From Pseudomonas xantholysinigenes (GTDB lineage Bacteria; Pseudomonadota; Gammaproteobacteria; Pseudomonadales; Pseudomonadaceae): 64,000 nt of DNA. This document shows positions 35,972 through 43,871 of this stretch, piece after piece (positions within the stretch are counted from its first letter, which is position 1; the number at the start of each line of letters is the position of its first letter). The notes under the pieces are model-generated. The model ran no database searches and was not told where the DNA came from. It was given only the letters and a program-made list of their open reading frames with translations. The stretch spans positions 3,229,501 through 3,293,500 of the forward strand of contig NZ_CP077095.1 in assembly GCF_014268885.2 (NCBI RefSeq), written 5' to 3'. The translations under genes and the position numbers were made by a program.

Positions 35972-37216
35972 ATGCATTGCCAGACCATCGTCCTGGGCGC
36001 CGGCATCGTCGGCGTCAGCACCGCACTGCACCTGCAAGCCCGCGGGCGCCAGGTGATCCTCATCGATCGCGACGAGCCGGGCAGCGGCACCAGCCATGGC
36101 AACGCCGGGCTGATCGAACGCTCCAGCGTGATCCCCTATGCCTTCCCCCGCCAGTTCGGCGCGCTGCTGCGCTATGGCCTGAACCGCCAGCCCGATGTGC
36201 GCTACAGCCTTGCTCACCTGCCCAAGGCCGCGCCCTGGCTGTTGCGATATTGGCAACAGTCGGCACCAGGGCGCCTGGCCAAGGCCGCGGCGGACATGCT
36301 GCCGCTGGTGCAACGCAGTGTCGAGGAACACGACGCGCTGATCGAGGCCGCCGGGTTGCAGGCACTGGTACAGGACAAAGGCTGGATCGAGGTGTACCGC
36401 GACAGCACGCTGTTCACCAAGGCCAAGCAGGAACTGCCGGGCCTGGCCCGCTATGGCCTGCGCTATGAGATTCTCGACCGCGCGGCGCTGCAAGCCCGCG
36501 AGCAACAGCTCGACGGTGACGTCATCGGTGGCATTCACTGGCTCGACCCGAAGACCGTGAGCAACCCCGGCGGCCTCACCCGCGGCTATGCCGCGCTGTT
36601 CGTCCAGCGCGGCGGGCAGTTTTTCCATGGGGACGCGCGCAGCCTGCGCCAGGTCGAGGGCGGCTGGCAGCTGGACAGCCGCCGCGGCACGGTCAGTGCC
36701 GACGAGGTCGTGGCCTGCCTTGGCCCGCAGTCCGCCGAGCTGTACGAGCGCCTGGGCTACCACTTTCCCCTGGGTATCAAGCGCGGCTACCACATGCACT
36801 ACAGCACCCGCGCCGATGCCGAGCTCAAGCATTCGATCTGCGATACCCAGGGCGGCTATGTGCTGGCGCCGATGGCCCGTGGCGTGCGCCTGACCACCGG
36901 CATCGAATTCGCCGCCAGCGACGCCGCGCCCAACGAGATCCAGTTGCGCCGCTGCGAGGCCTTGGCGCGCAAGCTGTTCCCGGCCCTGGGTGAACGACTC
37001 GACGACAAGCCATGGCTGGGCCGTCGCCCGTGCCTGCCGGACATGCGCCCGGTGATCGGCCCGGCATCACGACACCGCAACCTGTGGTTCAACTTCGGCC
37101 ACGCCCACCACGGCCTGACCCTGGGTCCGGTCAGCGGCCGCCTGCTGGCGGAGCTGTTGACCGGCGAGCGTCCCTTCACCGACCCGGCGCCCTACAGCGC
37201 CGCGCGTTTCGACTGA
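35972..37216 (+). CDS. amaD: FAD-dependent D-amino-acid (D-lysine) oxidase/dehydrogenase, AmaD-like
   Basis: A 414-residue DAO-family flavoprotein. The FAD-binding GAGIVGVSTALHLQARG sits at residues 8-24, followed by GSGTSHGNAGLI, and a C-terminal RPCLPDMRPVIGP and FGHAHHGLTLGP close the flavin site, as in DadA. The start at 35972 has AAGGAAGG; a TTG at 35957 is less likely. In P. putida the equivalent gene in this cluster, amaD, oxidises D-lysine to delta1-piperideine-2-carboxylate, the substrate of DpkA. Other D-amino acids may also be used. Confidence 0.87.
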   Translation: MHCQTIVLGAGIVGVSTALHLQARGRQVILIDRDEPGSGTSHGNAGLIERSSVIPYAFPRQFGALLRYGLNRQPDVRYSLAHLPKAAPWLLRYWQQSAPGRLAKAAADMLPLVQRSVEEHDALIEAAGLQALVQDKGWIEVYRDSTLFTKAKQELPGLARYGLRYEILDRAALQAREQQLDGDVIGGIHWLDPKTVSNPGGLTRGYAALFVQRGGQFFHGDARSLRQVEGGWQLDSRRGTVSADEVVACLGPQSAELYERLGYHFPLGIKRGYHMHYSTRADAELKHSICDTQGGYVLAPMARGVRLTTGIEFAASDAAPNEIQLRRCEALARKLFPALGERLDDKPWLGRRPCLPDMRPVIGPASRHRNLWFNFGHAHHGLTLGPVSGRLLAELLTGERPFTDPAPYSAARFD

Positions 37217-37238
37217 ACTTTAGCGGGAGAACAACAAC

Positions 37239-38021
37239 ATGACCGCCCCCCTGAGCCTTGCCCGCCTGTCCCCTGCCGCCGATACACGTCCGGAATTGAT
37301 CCGTATCGAGGGCCTGAACAAGCACTACGGCGCCTTCCAGGTGCTGCACGATATCGACCTGTCGGTGCGCGAGGGCGAGCGCATCGTGCTCTGTGGCCCG
37401 TCGGGCTCGGGCAAGTCGACGTTGATCCGCTGCATCAACCGCCTGGAGGTCGCCGAACAGGGCAGCATCCAGGTGGCCGGCATCGACCTGGCCGGCAACA
37501 GCCGCCAGGCCAGCCAGGTACGCAGCGAGATCGGCATGGTGTTCCAGCACTTCAACCTGTTCCCGCACATGAGCGTGCTCGACAACTGCCTGCTGGCGCC
37601 GATGAGCGTGCGCGGGCTGTCGCGCCAGGAGGCCGAGCAGCGTGCGCGGCTGTACCTGAGCAAGGTGGGGATCGAGAACCAGGCGCACAAGTACCCCAAC
37701 CAGCTCTCCGGCGGTCAGCAGCAGCGTGTGGCCATTGCCCGGGCTTTGTGCATGGAACCGCGGATCATGCTGTTCGACGAGCCGACCTCGGCGCTCGATC
37801 CGGAGATGGTCGCCGAGGTGCTCGACGTGCTGGTGCGACTGGCCGACACCGGCATGACCATGCTCTGCGTGACCCACGAGATGGGCTTTGCCCGGCAGGT
37901 GGCCGAGCGGGTGCTGTTTCTCGAGGGTGGGCAGATCATCGAAGACAGCACCCCGGAGGAGTTCTTCGGACAGCCCAGGACCGCGCGGGCTCAGGCGTTT
38001 CTCAAGCAGATCCTGCATTAG
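37239..38021 (+). CDS. ABC amino-acid importer ATPase
   Basis: A 260-residue ATPase with all motifs: Walker A GPSGSGKST, the Q-loop Gln in VFQHFNLFPHM, signature LSGGQQQRVAIARAL, Walker B IMLFDEPTSALD and the switch His in CVTHEMGFA. It follows amaD by 22 bases and is the last gene of the operon binding protein-permease-permease-amaD-ATPase. The energy-coupling subunit being placed after the oxidase gene ties the oxidase to the imported substrate. Confidence 0.94.
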   Translation: MTAPLSLARLSPAADTRPELIRIEGLNKHYGAFQVLHDIDLSVREGERIVLCGPSGSGKSTLIRCINRLEVAEQGSIQVAGIDLAGNSRQASQVRSEIGMVFQHFNLFPHMSVLDNCLLAPMSVRGLSRQEAEQRARLYLSKVGIENQAHKYPNQLSGGQQQRVAIARALCMEPRIMLFDEPTSALDPEMVAEVLDVLVRLADTGMTMLCVTHEMGFARQVAERVLFLEGGQIIEDSTPEEFFGQPRTARAQAFLKQILH

Positions 38022-38092
38022 CGATTTACGGATGTTTACAGGCGGGAGCCAACGGGGTGACACGGCCTGTAGGCTGGATGACCAATCAAGCA

Positions 38093-38136
38093 GTTGTTGC
38101 TCTGTTGTTGCTCTGTTGTTGCTCTGTTGTTGCTCT
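38093..38136. repeat. Four exact tandem copies of an 11-base unit
   Basis: GTTGTTGCTCT repeats four times without change. It lies between the end of the ABC operon and the large inverted repeat, in a stretch without genes. Copy number may vary between strains. Confidence 0.95.
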
Positions 38137-38207
38137 GAAAATCCGTAAGTCCAGCCTCGTCGTCCGCTAGCGGCAGCTGCGCCAGTGCAGACGCCGCCCG
38201 TACCTTC

Positions 38208-38797
38208 GCGACTTCAGGAGGCCGAACGCAGGCCTTGCGGAGGGAGGTGACGGGCATGGATGCCCGTCAAGCGCTGCGCCCCAGGATGGGGCGTTCAGCG
38301 CGGTCCTCCCGGGAGCAAGGCCGGAGTGAGGGGACCCGGAGCGAAGCGGAGGGCCGGATGAATGGAGCGCAGCGTTTTTTGGTTACTTTTTGTCGCGTTT
38401 GACAAAAAGTGACTCGCCGTAATGGCGAAAAGGTGACTATGCGTCGACATAGCAAATGAATGCGCTTACATCTGTAGAAACCCACGCCGACCGACTTTAA
38501 CTTTGACTTTGACTTTCGGAGCGTGGGTCTTGAAAGTTATACGCTCATTCATTGGCGATGGCGACGCACAGTCACCTTTCCGCCCTTACGGCGGGTCCCT
38601 TTTTGAAGGATCAAAAAGGAACCAAAAAATCCTCGCTCCATTCATCCGGCCCCTACGCTGCGCTCCGGGGTCCCCTCGCTCCGTTCTTGCTCCCGGGAGG
38701 GCCGCGCTGAACGCCCCATCCTGGGGCGCAGCGCTTGACGGGCATCCATGCCCGTCACCTCCCTTCGCAAGAACTCCGCTCGGCCTCCTGAAGTCGC
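38208..38797. repeat. Large inverted repeat of about 590 bases
   Basis: The left arm 38208-38490 and right arm 38517-38797 match in inverted orientation over nearly 280 bases with scattered mismatches. The outer 100 bases (including GACGGGCATGGATGCCCGTC, itself a palindrome) are almost identical. The centre, 38493-38516, is a short CTTTGA-type tandem. The arms contain a second small hairpin with CAAAAAG near 38400 and 38610. There is no transposase. Similar sequence is, as I recall, dispersed in P. putida-group intergenic regions, so these are probably two copies of a non-coding repeat facing each other. Confidence 0.85.
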
Positions 38798-38833
38798 AAT
38801 TGGTGGCGCCTGAACTATCGCGCGCTTAGAAGC

Positions 38834-38881
38834 AAGATCAAGATCAAGATCAAGATCAAGATCAAGATCAAGATCAAGATC
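38834..38881. repeat. Eight tandem copies of AAGATC
   Basis: An exact 48-base run of the hexamer AAGATC, directly right of the large inverted repeat. If translated it would read Lys-Ile repeats, but no supported gene covers it. It is a simple-sequence locus expected to vary in length. Confidence 0.95.
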
Positions 38882-39305
38882 AAGAAACTTGAATCACACT
38901 ATTGATTCCACACCATGATGCCGCTGCAATAACACAACAGAACCTGAACTTGACCCCAAGCGCTCTCCACCACCTCCCTACCTGAACACCCCGCCTCGAC
39001 CATCCACCAGGCCTCATCATTGCGCCGATGCAAAGACCCGACTGCGTCGTTAAATATTATTGACCTGCGTCCCCGCCAAACCCTTGTCGCCAAAGGCCCG
39101 GCCACCCTCAAGCCCCCGAAAACAGGCACCTTCACCCCACGCCACTCGTTTGACATATCGAACGGCTCTGGCAAGCTATGACTCAGGCCCCGACCGACAT
39201 CGCCCGCAAGGCGAGCCGGCAGTGCTCGGGGCTCCAGGCAGCACTCAAGGCCCCGGCCGTGCGCCTGCACAACAACGACAGGCATGACCTGTCCCAAGGT
39301 GACAT
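38882..39305. other. Gene-free stretch upstream of the glutamine amidotransferase
   Basis: About 420 bases with base composition closer to intergenic DNA and no open frame that shows family features. It must hold the promoter of the downstream gene; no confident promoter or operator was found. A 132-residue minus-strand frame here (38899-39297) lacks support. Confidence 0.4.
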
Positions 39306-40115
39306 ATGTCCAACAGCAACATTGGCAACAAGCAACCCTCCCTGCGCAAACCCATCGTCCTGATGACCATGGGCAGCCAAGAGCGCAAAGGCCATGACTA
39401 TCAAGTCATGACCCACAAATACATCACCCCGCTGGTCGAATTCGCAGGTTGCGTCCCGGTCCTGGTGCCCACCTGCTGCGGCGTCGAAGACCTCGAGACC
39501 TACCTCGACATGGCCGACGGCGTGTACCTGACCGGTGCCGGCAGCAACATCGACCCCGCCCTCTACGGCCAGGAAAACCAAACCCCCGGCAAAGGCCAGG
39601 ACCAGAACCGCGACCTGTTCGACATCCCCCTGGTCAAAGCCGCGATCAAGCGCGGCCTGCCAATCTTCGGCATCTGCCGCGGCATGCAGGAAATCAACGT
39701 GGCCCTGGGCGGTGACATTTACCAGAAGGTCTACGCCGAGCCCGGCTTCAACGACCACCGGGAAAACCCGGAAGACCCGGTTGAAGTGCAATACGCCCAA
39801 GTGCATGGCGTGAAGATCAACCCAGGCAGCTGGCTGCGCGACACCCTGGGCACCGACGAGATCCGCGTCAACTCGCTGCACGGCCAAGGCCTGCGCAAGC
39901 TCGGTGCCGGCATCGAGCCGATTGCCCATGCTGAAGACGGTCTGGTCGAGGCCATCCACGCCCCGAGCATTTCGCCCTTCCTGTTCGCGGTGCAGTGGCA
40001 CCCGGAGTGGCAGGCGGCGAAGAACCCCGATTCGATCAAGATGTTCCAGGCCTTCGGCGACGCTTGCCGCGCCCAGGTCCGCAAGTCCCAGATCAAGCAC
40101 CACCAGGCTGCCTGA
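39306..40115 (+). CDS. Class I glutamine amidotransferase, peptidase C26 (PuuD/SpuA-like)
   Basis: A 269-residue protein. The nucleophile elbow is FGICRGMQEINVALGG and the His-Glu pair lies in VQWHPEWQ; LTGAGSNIDPALYG is the family oxyanion loop. PuuD-type enzymes hydrolyse gamma-glutamyl-GABA or other gamma-glutamyl compounds in polyamine breakdown. An extended N-terminus (MSNSNIGNKQPSLRKP) precedes the fold. No gamma-glutamate-putrescine ligase gene is nearby, so the substrate is open; a role linked to the preceding D-amino-acid cluster is possible. Confidence 0.85.
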   Translation: MSNSNIGNKQPSLRKPIVLMTMGSQERKGHDYQVMTHKYITPLVEFAGCVPVLVPTCCGVEDLETYLDMADGVYLTGAGSNIDPALYGQENQTPGKGQDQNRDLFDIPLVKAAIKRGLPIFGICRGMQEINVALGGDIYQKVYAEPGFNDHRENPEDPVEVQYAQVHGVKINPGSWLRDTLGTDEIRVNSLHGQGLRKLGAGIEPIAHAEDGLVEAIHAPSISPFLFAVQWHPEWQAAKNPDSIKMFQAFGDACRAQVRKSQIKHHQAA

Positions 40116-40142
40116 TCCGTCTAAGCTTCGTTAGCTTCGATC

Positions 40143-40168
40143 GCGGGGCGGCGCAAGGCCGCCCCCGC
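40143..40168 (+). terminator. Possible terminator hairpin after the amidotransferase gene
   Basis: A GC-rich stem, GCGGGGCGGC against GGCCGCCCCCGC, with a small bulge and short loop, 28 bases after the stop. There is no proper T-run, so it may be an incomplete or bidirectional terminator with the convergent AraC gene. Confidence 0.4.
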
Positions 40169-40293
40169 TTGCCACGGTCACCCTCTGCTGGTCCCAGAAC
40201 ACTTCCCGTGACAAGCGGGCGGCGGGCATGTGCCTGTCTCCGCGATCCTTTTTTCGGCCTGCGCACCTGGCATCACGACGCCCGAACAGATGC

Positions 40294-41061
40294 TCACGTA
40301 CCTCGACGTGCCGCGGACGGCGGCTGCCCCATGACTCGCCGGTACGCACTGGCAAACGCGCTGGAGCTGTCGTAGCCAAGATCCAGGGCTATCGCAGTCA
40401 CCGCCTCGCCCGCCGCCAAACGGGTGACCGCAGCCATCAGGCAAGCCTGCTGCCGCCATTGGCCGAACGAAAGCCCGGTCTGCTCACGAAAACGCCGGCT
40501 GAAGGTACGCGGGCTCATGTTCATCGACCGCGCCCACTCCTCGGCGCGGACAGTGATCGCAGGCTTGACCAGCAACGCCTGGCACAGCCGCGCCAGCGCG
40601 GGCTCAGCCGGCATCGGCGCAAATAGCGGCAGGCGCCGGGCGCTGCCCAATTCGTGCAGGATCAAGCCGAGCAGCAGGCCATCGCGCCCCGCGGGCGCGT
40701 ACAGCGCCGGCACCTCGGCACTGGCCAACAGCAACTGGTGCAGCAACGGCCCGACCTGCAATGCCTCGCAGGCATCGCCCGTGCGCGGCACTGCCTCCGG
40801 CTCGATGTACAAGCTGCGCGTGCTCACCCCACGCATGCGCACCTGGTGTGGCTTGCCGGGCGGAATCCAGACCCCGCTGTAGGGTGGGATGACCCAGGCG
40901 CCGTCGTCGGTCTGCACCTCCATCAACCCGCTCATCGCGTACAGGAACTGCGCGCGGCGATGGACATGCCGGGGCAACAGCGTATCGGGCGGGTAGTCGG
41001 TGGCGATCGCCAGCACCGGGCGCGGGGTGGCATCGACCTGGGACAGCGGGGTATTGCGCAT
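40294..41061 (-). CDS. AraC-family regulator with N-terminal cupin
   Basis: A 255-residue regulator. Residues 10-100 form a cupin-like sensor (LPRHVHRRAQFLYAMSGLMEVQTDDG, PGKPHQV) and residues 165-250 the double helix-turn-helix (WARSMNMSPRTFSRRFREQTGLSFGQWRQQ; AIALDLGYDSSSAFASAYRRVMGQPP). It is divergent from a TauE/SafE exporter, 107 bases apart, and is its probable regulator, as with NimR-type proteins that control adjacent transporter genes. Confidence 0.88.
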   Translation of the reverse strand: MRNTPLSQVDATPRPVLAIATDYPPDTLLPRHVHRRAQFLYAMSGLMEVQTDDGAWVIPPYSGVWIPPGKPHQVRMRGVSTRSLYIEPEAVPRTGDACEALQVGPLLHQLLLASAEVPALYAPAGRDGLLLGLILHELGSARRLPLFAPMPAEPALARLCQALLVKPAITVRAEEWARSMNMSPRTFSRRFREQTGLSFGQWRQQACLMAAVTRLAAGEAVTAIALDLGYDSSSAFASAYRRVMGQPPSAARRGT

Positions 41062-41168
41062 CGCAATGGACCATGGCTGAAAAACGATGATTATTGGCCA
41101 GTTGACGAAAGCTGGCCAGCCCTGTCCGCCCTACGCTGGCAAGCCCTCACCTGTGAAAGGCCCTCGCC

Positions 41169-41984
41169 ATGTTCTATCCCCTGCTCGGCCTGTTCGGTCT
41201 GTGCGCCGGTATCACCACCCTGCTGTTCGGCTTTGGCGGTGGCTTCTTCGCGGTGCCCCTGCTCTATGCGCTGCTGCTGGCCAGCCACGGTGCTGGCTCC
41301 ACGGTGGCCGAACACGCCATGCAGATTGCCGTGGCCACCTCGGCCGCAGTGATGATCTTCAGCAGCGCCTTGGCCACCTGGCGCCATCACCACGCCGGCA
41401 GCCTGCACTGGGACCTGGTGCGCCCACTGGCCCCGGCCATCGCCCTGGGCGCCCTGCTCGGCGCCTGCGCGGCCTTGTACGTGACCAGCGCCTGGTTACG
41501 CTGGCTGTTCATCGCCTACCTGCTGCTGAGCCTGCTCGACGCCTGGCTGCGCCCTGGTTTCGTTCGTGCCAGTGGCCAACCGCTGAATGGGCTGAGTCGC
41601 GTCGGCGCGACCCTGGCCGGCGTGCCCATCGGCGCGCTCGCCGCCCTGCTGGGCGTGGGCGGCAGCGTGATGACCGTGCCACTGCTGCGTCGCCGCGGCG
41701 CCAGCATGCGCACCGCCACGGCCATGGCCAATCCACTGTCGCTGCCCATGGCCCTGGCAGCCACGCTGGTGTATGCCCTGTTCCCGGCGTCCAGCCTCGA
41801 CCTCGGCGCTGGCGTGCTGGGCTTGGTCGACTGGCGTGCCGCGCTGGTGATGGCCCTCGGCGCCTGGCTTGGCATGCACCTGGCCGCGCCGCTGCTTGGG
41901 CGCATCTCCGATACGGCCCACGCCAGGGCCTACCTGGCCTTGTTGGCCGGGGTGTTGCTGGTGATGCTGGCCACGGGAGGCTGA
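41169..41984 (+). CDS. TauE/SafE family membrane exporter
   Basis: A 271-residue protein with eight membrane helices in two similar halves. The family repeat appears as GLCAGITTLLFGFGGGFFAVPLLYALL near the start and GVPIGALAALLGVGGSVMTVPLLRRRG in the middle. Members move sulfite, sulfoacetate or organic anions out of the cell. The start follows GAAAGG. The substrate here is unknown; the divergent AraC gene probably senses it. Confidence 0.87.
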   Translation: MFYPLLGLFGLCAGITTLLFGFGGGFFAVPLLYALLLASHGAGSTVAEHAMQIAVATSAAVMIFSSALATWRHHHAGSLHWDLVRPLAPAIALGALLGACAALYVTSAWLRWLFIAYLLLSLLDAWLRPGFVRASGQPLNGLSRVGATLAGVPIGALAALLGVGGSVMTVPLLRRRGASMRTATAMANPLSLPMALAATLVYALFPASSLDLGAGVLGLVDWRAALVMALGAWLGMHLAAPLLGRISDTAHARAYLALLAGVLLVMLATGG

Positions 41985-42084
41985 AGATCGTCTAGAGGGC
42001 CACAAACTGACAGCAAAGTGCTGGCCCCCAGGCCACTGAAGCAAAGGCAAACTTCGTTTCTCTTCAGATGCTTAGGACAGCAAT

Positions 42085-42414
42085 ATGCGGGTACTTCTTG
42101 CCACCGTGACCGGCTGCCTGCTGGCCACCGCCGCCTTCGGCGCCCAGGCCCGGGCCCTGAGCCAGAATGAACGCCAGGTGTGCGGCTGGGGCGCGCAGAT
42201 CGCCGCCGAGGCGCAGCAGGCCAAACTTTCCGGGGTGACCCTGTACGCCACGCGCAAGAAGTTGCAGGTACGCAAGTTCGCCAAGCCGTGGATGCGCATG
42301 ACCGCGTTCGGGATTACCGAGCAGACCTACAACAGCCGCTCCCGGCTCAAGCCGGCGGCGATCAGGCAGACGTATTACGAGCAGTGCGCGCAGCATGCCG
42401 TAGCCAAGAGATAG
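42085..42414 (+). CDS. Small secreted protein of unknown function
   Basis: A 109-residue product with a signal peptide (MRVLLATVTGCLLATAAFGAQA). The basic mature part has two cysteines (QVCGWG and YEQCAQH) that could form a disulfide. The start follows TTAGGACAGCAAT. It resembles small conserved Pseudomonas periplasmic proteins, but no named family is recognised. Confidence 0.68.
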   Translation: MRVLLATVTGCLLATAAFGAQARALSQNERQVCGWGAQIAAEAQQAKLSGVTLYATRKKLQVRKFAKPWMRMTAFGITEQTYNSRSRLKPAAIRQTYYEQCAQHAVAKR

Positions 42415-42510
42415 ATAAATAAAAACAAATATTTATCACAGTGAATTGAGGCCGCTGATCGTGCGAGCCGTGGTCTTGCCGAGTTGTTCAATCTGCCACT
42501 GGTGACGAAA

Positions 42511-42531
42511 AGGGGCGCAACACGCGCCCCT
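42511..42531 (-). terminator. Terminator of the gluconate dehydrogenase operon
   Basis: An 8-bp perfect stem, AGGGGCGC/GCGCCCCT, with a 5-base loop, ending on the minus strand in CCCCTTTTCG. It is ten bases after the cytochrome gene stop. Confidence 0.65.
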
Positions 42532-42540
42532 CGCCATCGA

Positions 42541-43860
42541 TCAAGGCTCGGCGATACCCGTGGTATCGCCAATCAGCGACTCAGCCTTCAACGCCACCGG
42601 CGCCACCTTGCGCAGCGCCTTCACCTGCCCGGCATCCACCGCCGGCGCCTGGTTGCCCCAACTGCTGCGGATGAAGTTCACCACATCGGCCACCTGCTGG
42701 TCCGACAGGCGCCAGCCGAAGCCCGGCATGCTGAAGGTCGAAGGCGCCGTCGCCGTGGCCGGCAAGGTCGCCCCTTCCAGCACGATATGGATCAGCGAAG
42801 TAGGGTCCTGCCCCTGCACCACCGGGTTGCCGGCCAACGCCGGGAACACCCGCGCATAGCCTTGACCATCGGTGCGGTGGCATGCCCCGCAGTTGTCCAC
42901 GTACAACGCCGCGCCGGTCTTGCCGTCATCGCCCTGCCAGAGTGCCTTTGCCACCGCCGGGTCGGCCTGGAACGGCTGGTCGCCTGGATTGACCGCCGGT
43001 AGCGTCTTCAGGTAGCGGGCAATGGCCGTCAGGTCGGCATCGCTCATGTACTGCATGCTGTGCTCGACCACATCGCTCATGCCGCCGAACACCGCCGTGC
43101 GTTCATTGCGCCCGGTCTTGAGGAAGGTAACGATCTGCGCTTCATTCCAGCTGCCCAGGCCATCCTTGTGGTCGCCGCGCAGGCTCTTGGCGATCCAGCC
43201 TTCCAGCGGTGCGCTGCCGGCCAGGAATGCCTCACCATCGCCAGCCTCCAGGGCTTTCTCCTGCATGGTGATCGCCCGCGGCGTGTGGCAGGCACCGCAG
43301 TGCCCCAGGCCTTCGACCAGGTAGGCGCCACGCGCCACCACCGGGTCACGCCCGGCAGCGTCGAACGCTTTCACCTCAGGGGCGAACAACCCACGCCAGA
43401 ACGCCAGCGGCCAACGCATGCTCAACGGCCAGGGGATGTCGCTGTCCTTGTTGGCTTGCGCCACCGGCTGCACGCCATGCATGAAATAGGCATACAACGC
43501 CTGCATGTCCTGGTCGCTGACCCGTGCGTAGGACGGGTACGGCATCGCGGGATAGAGCGTGCTGCCGTCCTTGCCGATACCCTGGCGCACGGCTCGCTCG
43601 AAATCCTCGTAACGGTAGTTGCCGATACCCGTGGCATCGGGGGTGATATTGGTCGAATACAGGGTGCCGATGGGCGTTTCCATCGGCAATCCACCCGCGA
43701 ATGGCTTGCCGCCCTTGGCGGTATGGCAGGCCACGCAGTCGCCCGCACGGGCCAGGTATTCGCCCTGCTTGAGCAACGCCGGATCGACGTTTTCAGCGGC
43801 GTGCAGCAGGCTGCTGGCACCCAGGCCGAGCATGGCGATGAACAGTGTCTTGAGCTTCAT
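42541..43860 (-). CDS. Gluconate 2-dehydrogenase, triheme cytochrome c subunit
   Basis: A 439-residue periplasmic cytochrome. The signal peptide (MKLKTLFIAMLGLGASSLLHA) is followed by three haem sites CxxCH: CVACH at 42-46, CGACH at 188-192 and CGACH at 324-328, so three cytochrome c domains in a row. It passes electrons from the FAD subunit to ubiquinone. The start at 43860 has a GAGGAGG site. It is the last gene of a three-gene operon. The same layout occurs in sorbitol and alcohol dehydrogenases; the adjacent kgu genes favour gluconate. Confidence 0.9.
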   Translation of the reverse strand: MKLKTLFIAMLGLGASSLLHAAENVDPALLKQGEYLARAGDCVACHTAKGGKPFAGGLPMETPIGTLYSTNITPDATGIGNYRYEDFERAVRQGIGKDGSTLYPAMPYPSYARVSDQDMQALYAYFMHGVQPVAQANKDSDIPWPLSMRWPLAFWRGLFAPEVKAFDAAGRDPVVARGAYLVEGLGHCGACHTPRAITMQEKALEAGDGEAFLAGSAPLEGWIAKSLRGDHKDGLGSWNEAQIVTFLKTGRNERTAVFGGMSDVVEHSMQYMSDADLTAIARYLKTLPAVNPGDQPFQADPAVAKALWQGDDGKTGAALYVDNCGACHRTDGQGYARVFPALAGNPVVQGQDPTSLIHIVLEGATLPATATAPSTFSMPGFGWRLSDQQVADVVNFIRSSWGNQAPAVDAGQVKALRKVAPVALKAESLIGDTTGIAEP

Positions 43861-43871
43861 GACCGACCTCC

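Noticed and set aside
38267..38829. Small open frames inside the large inverted repeat (72 and 108 residues)
   Set aside because: They lie in repeat arms on opposite strands, lack ribosome sites and show no protein signatures; the DNA is better explained as a non-coding repeat.
38834..38881. AAGATC array as a CRISPR-like repeat
   Set aside because: The hexamers are directly adjacent with no spacers and there are no cas genes.
38899..39297. A 132-residue minus-strand frame in the gap before the amidotransferase gene
   Set aside because: No ribosome site, no membrane or domain features, and divergent placement over the likely promoter region.
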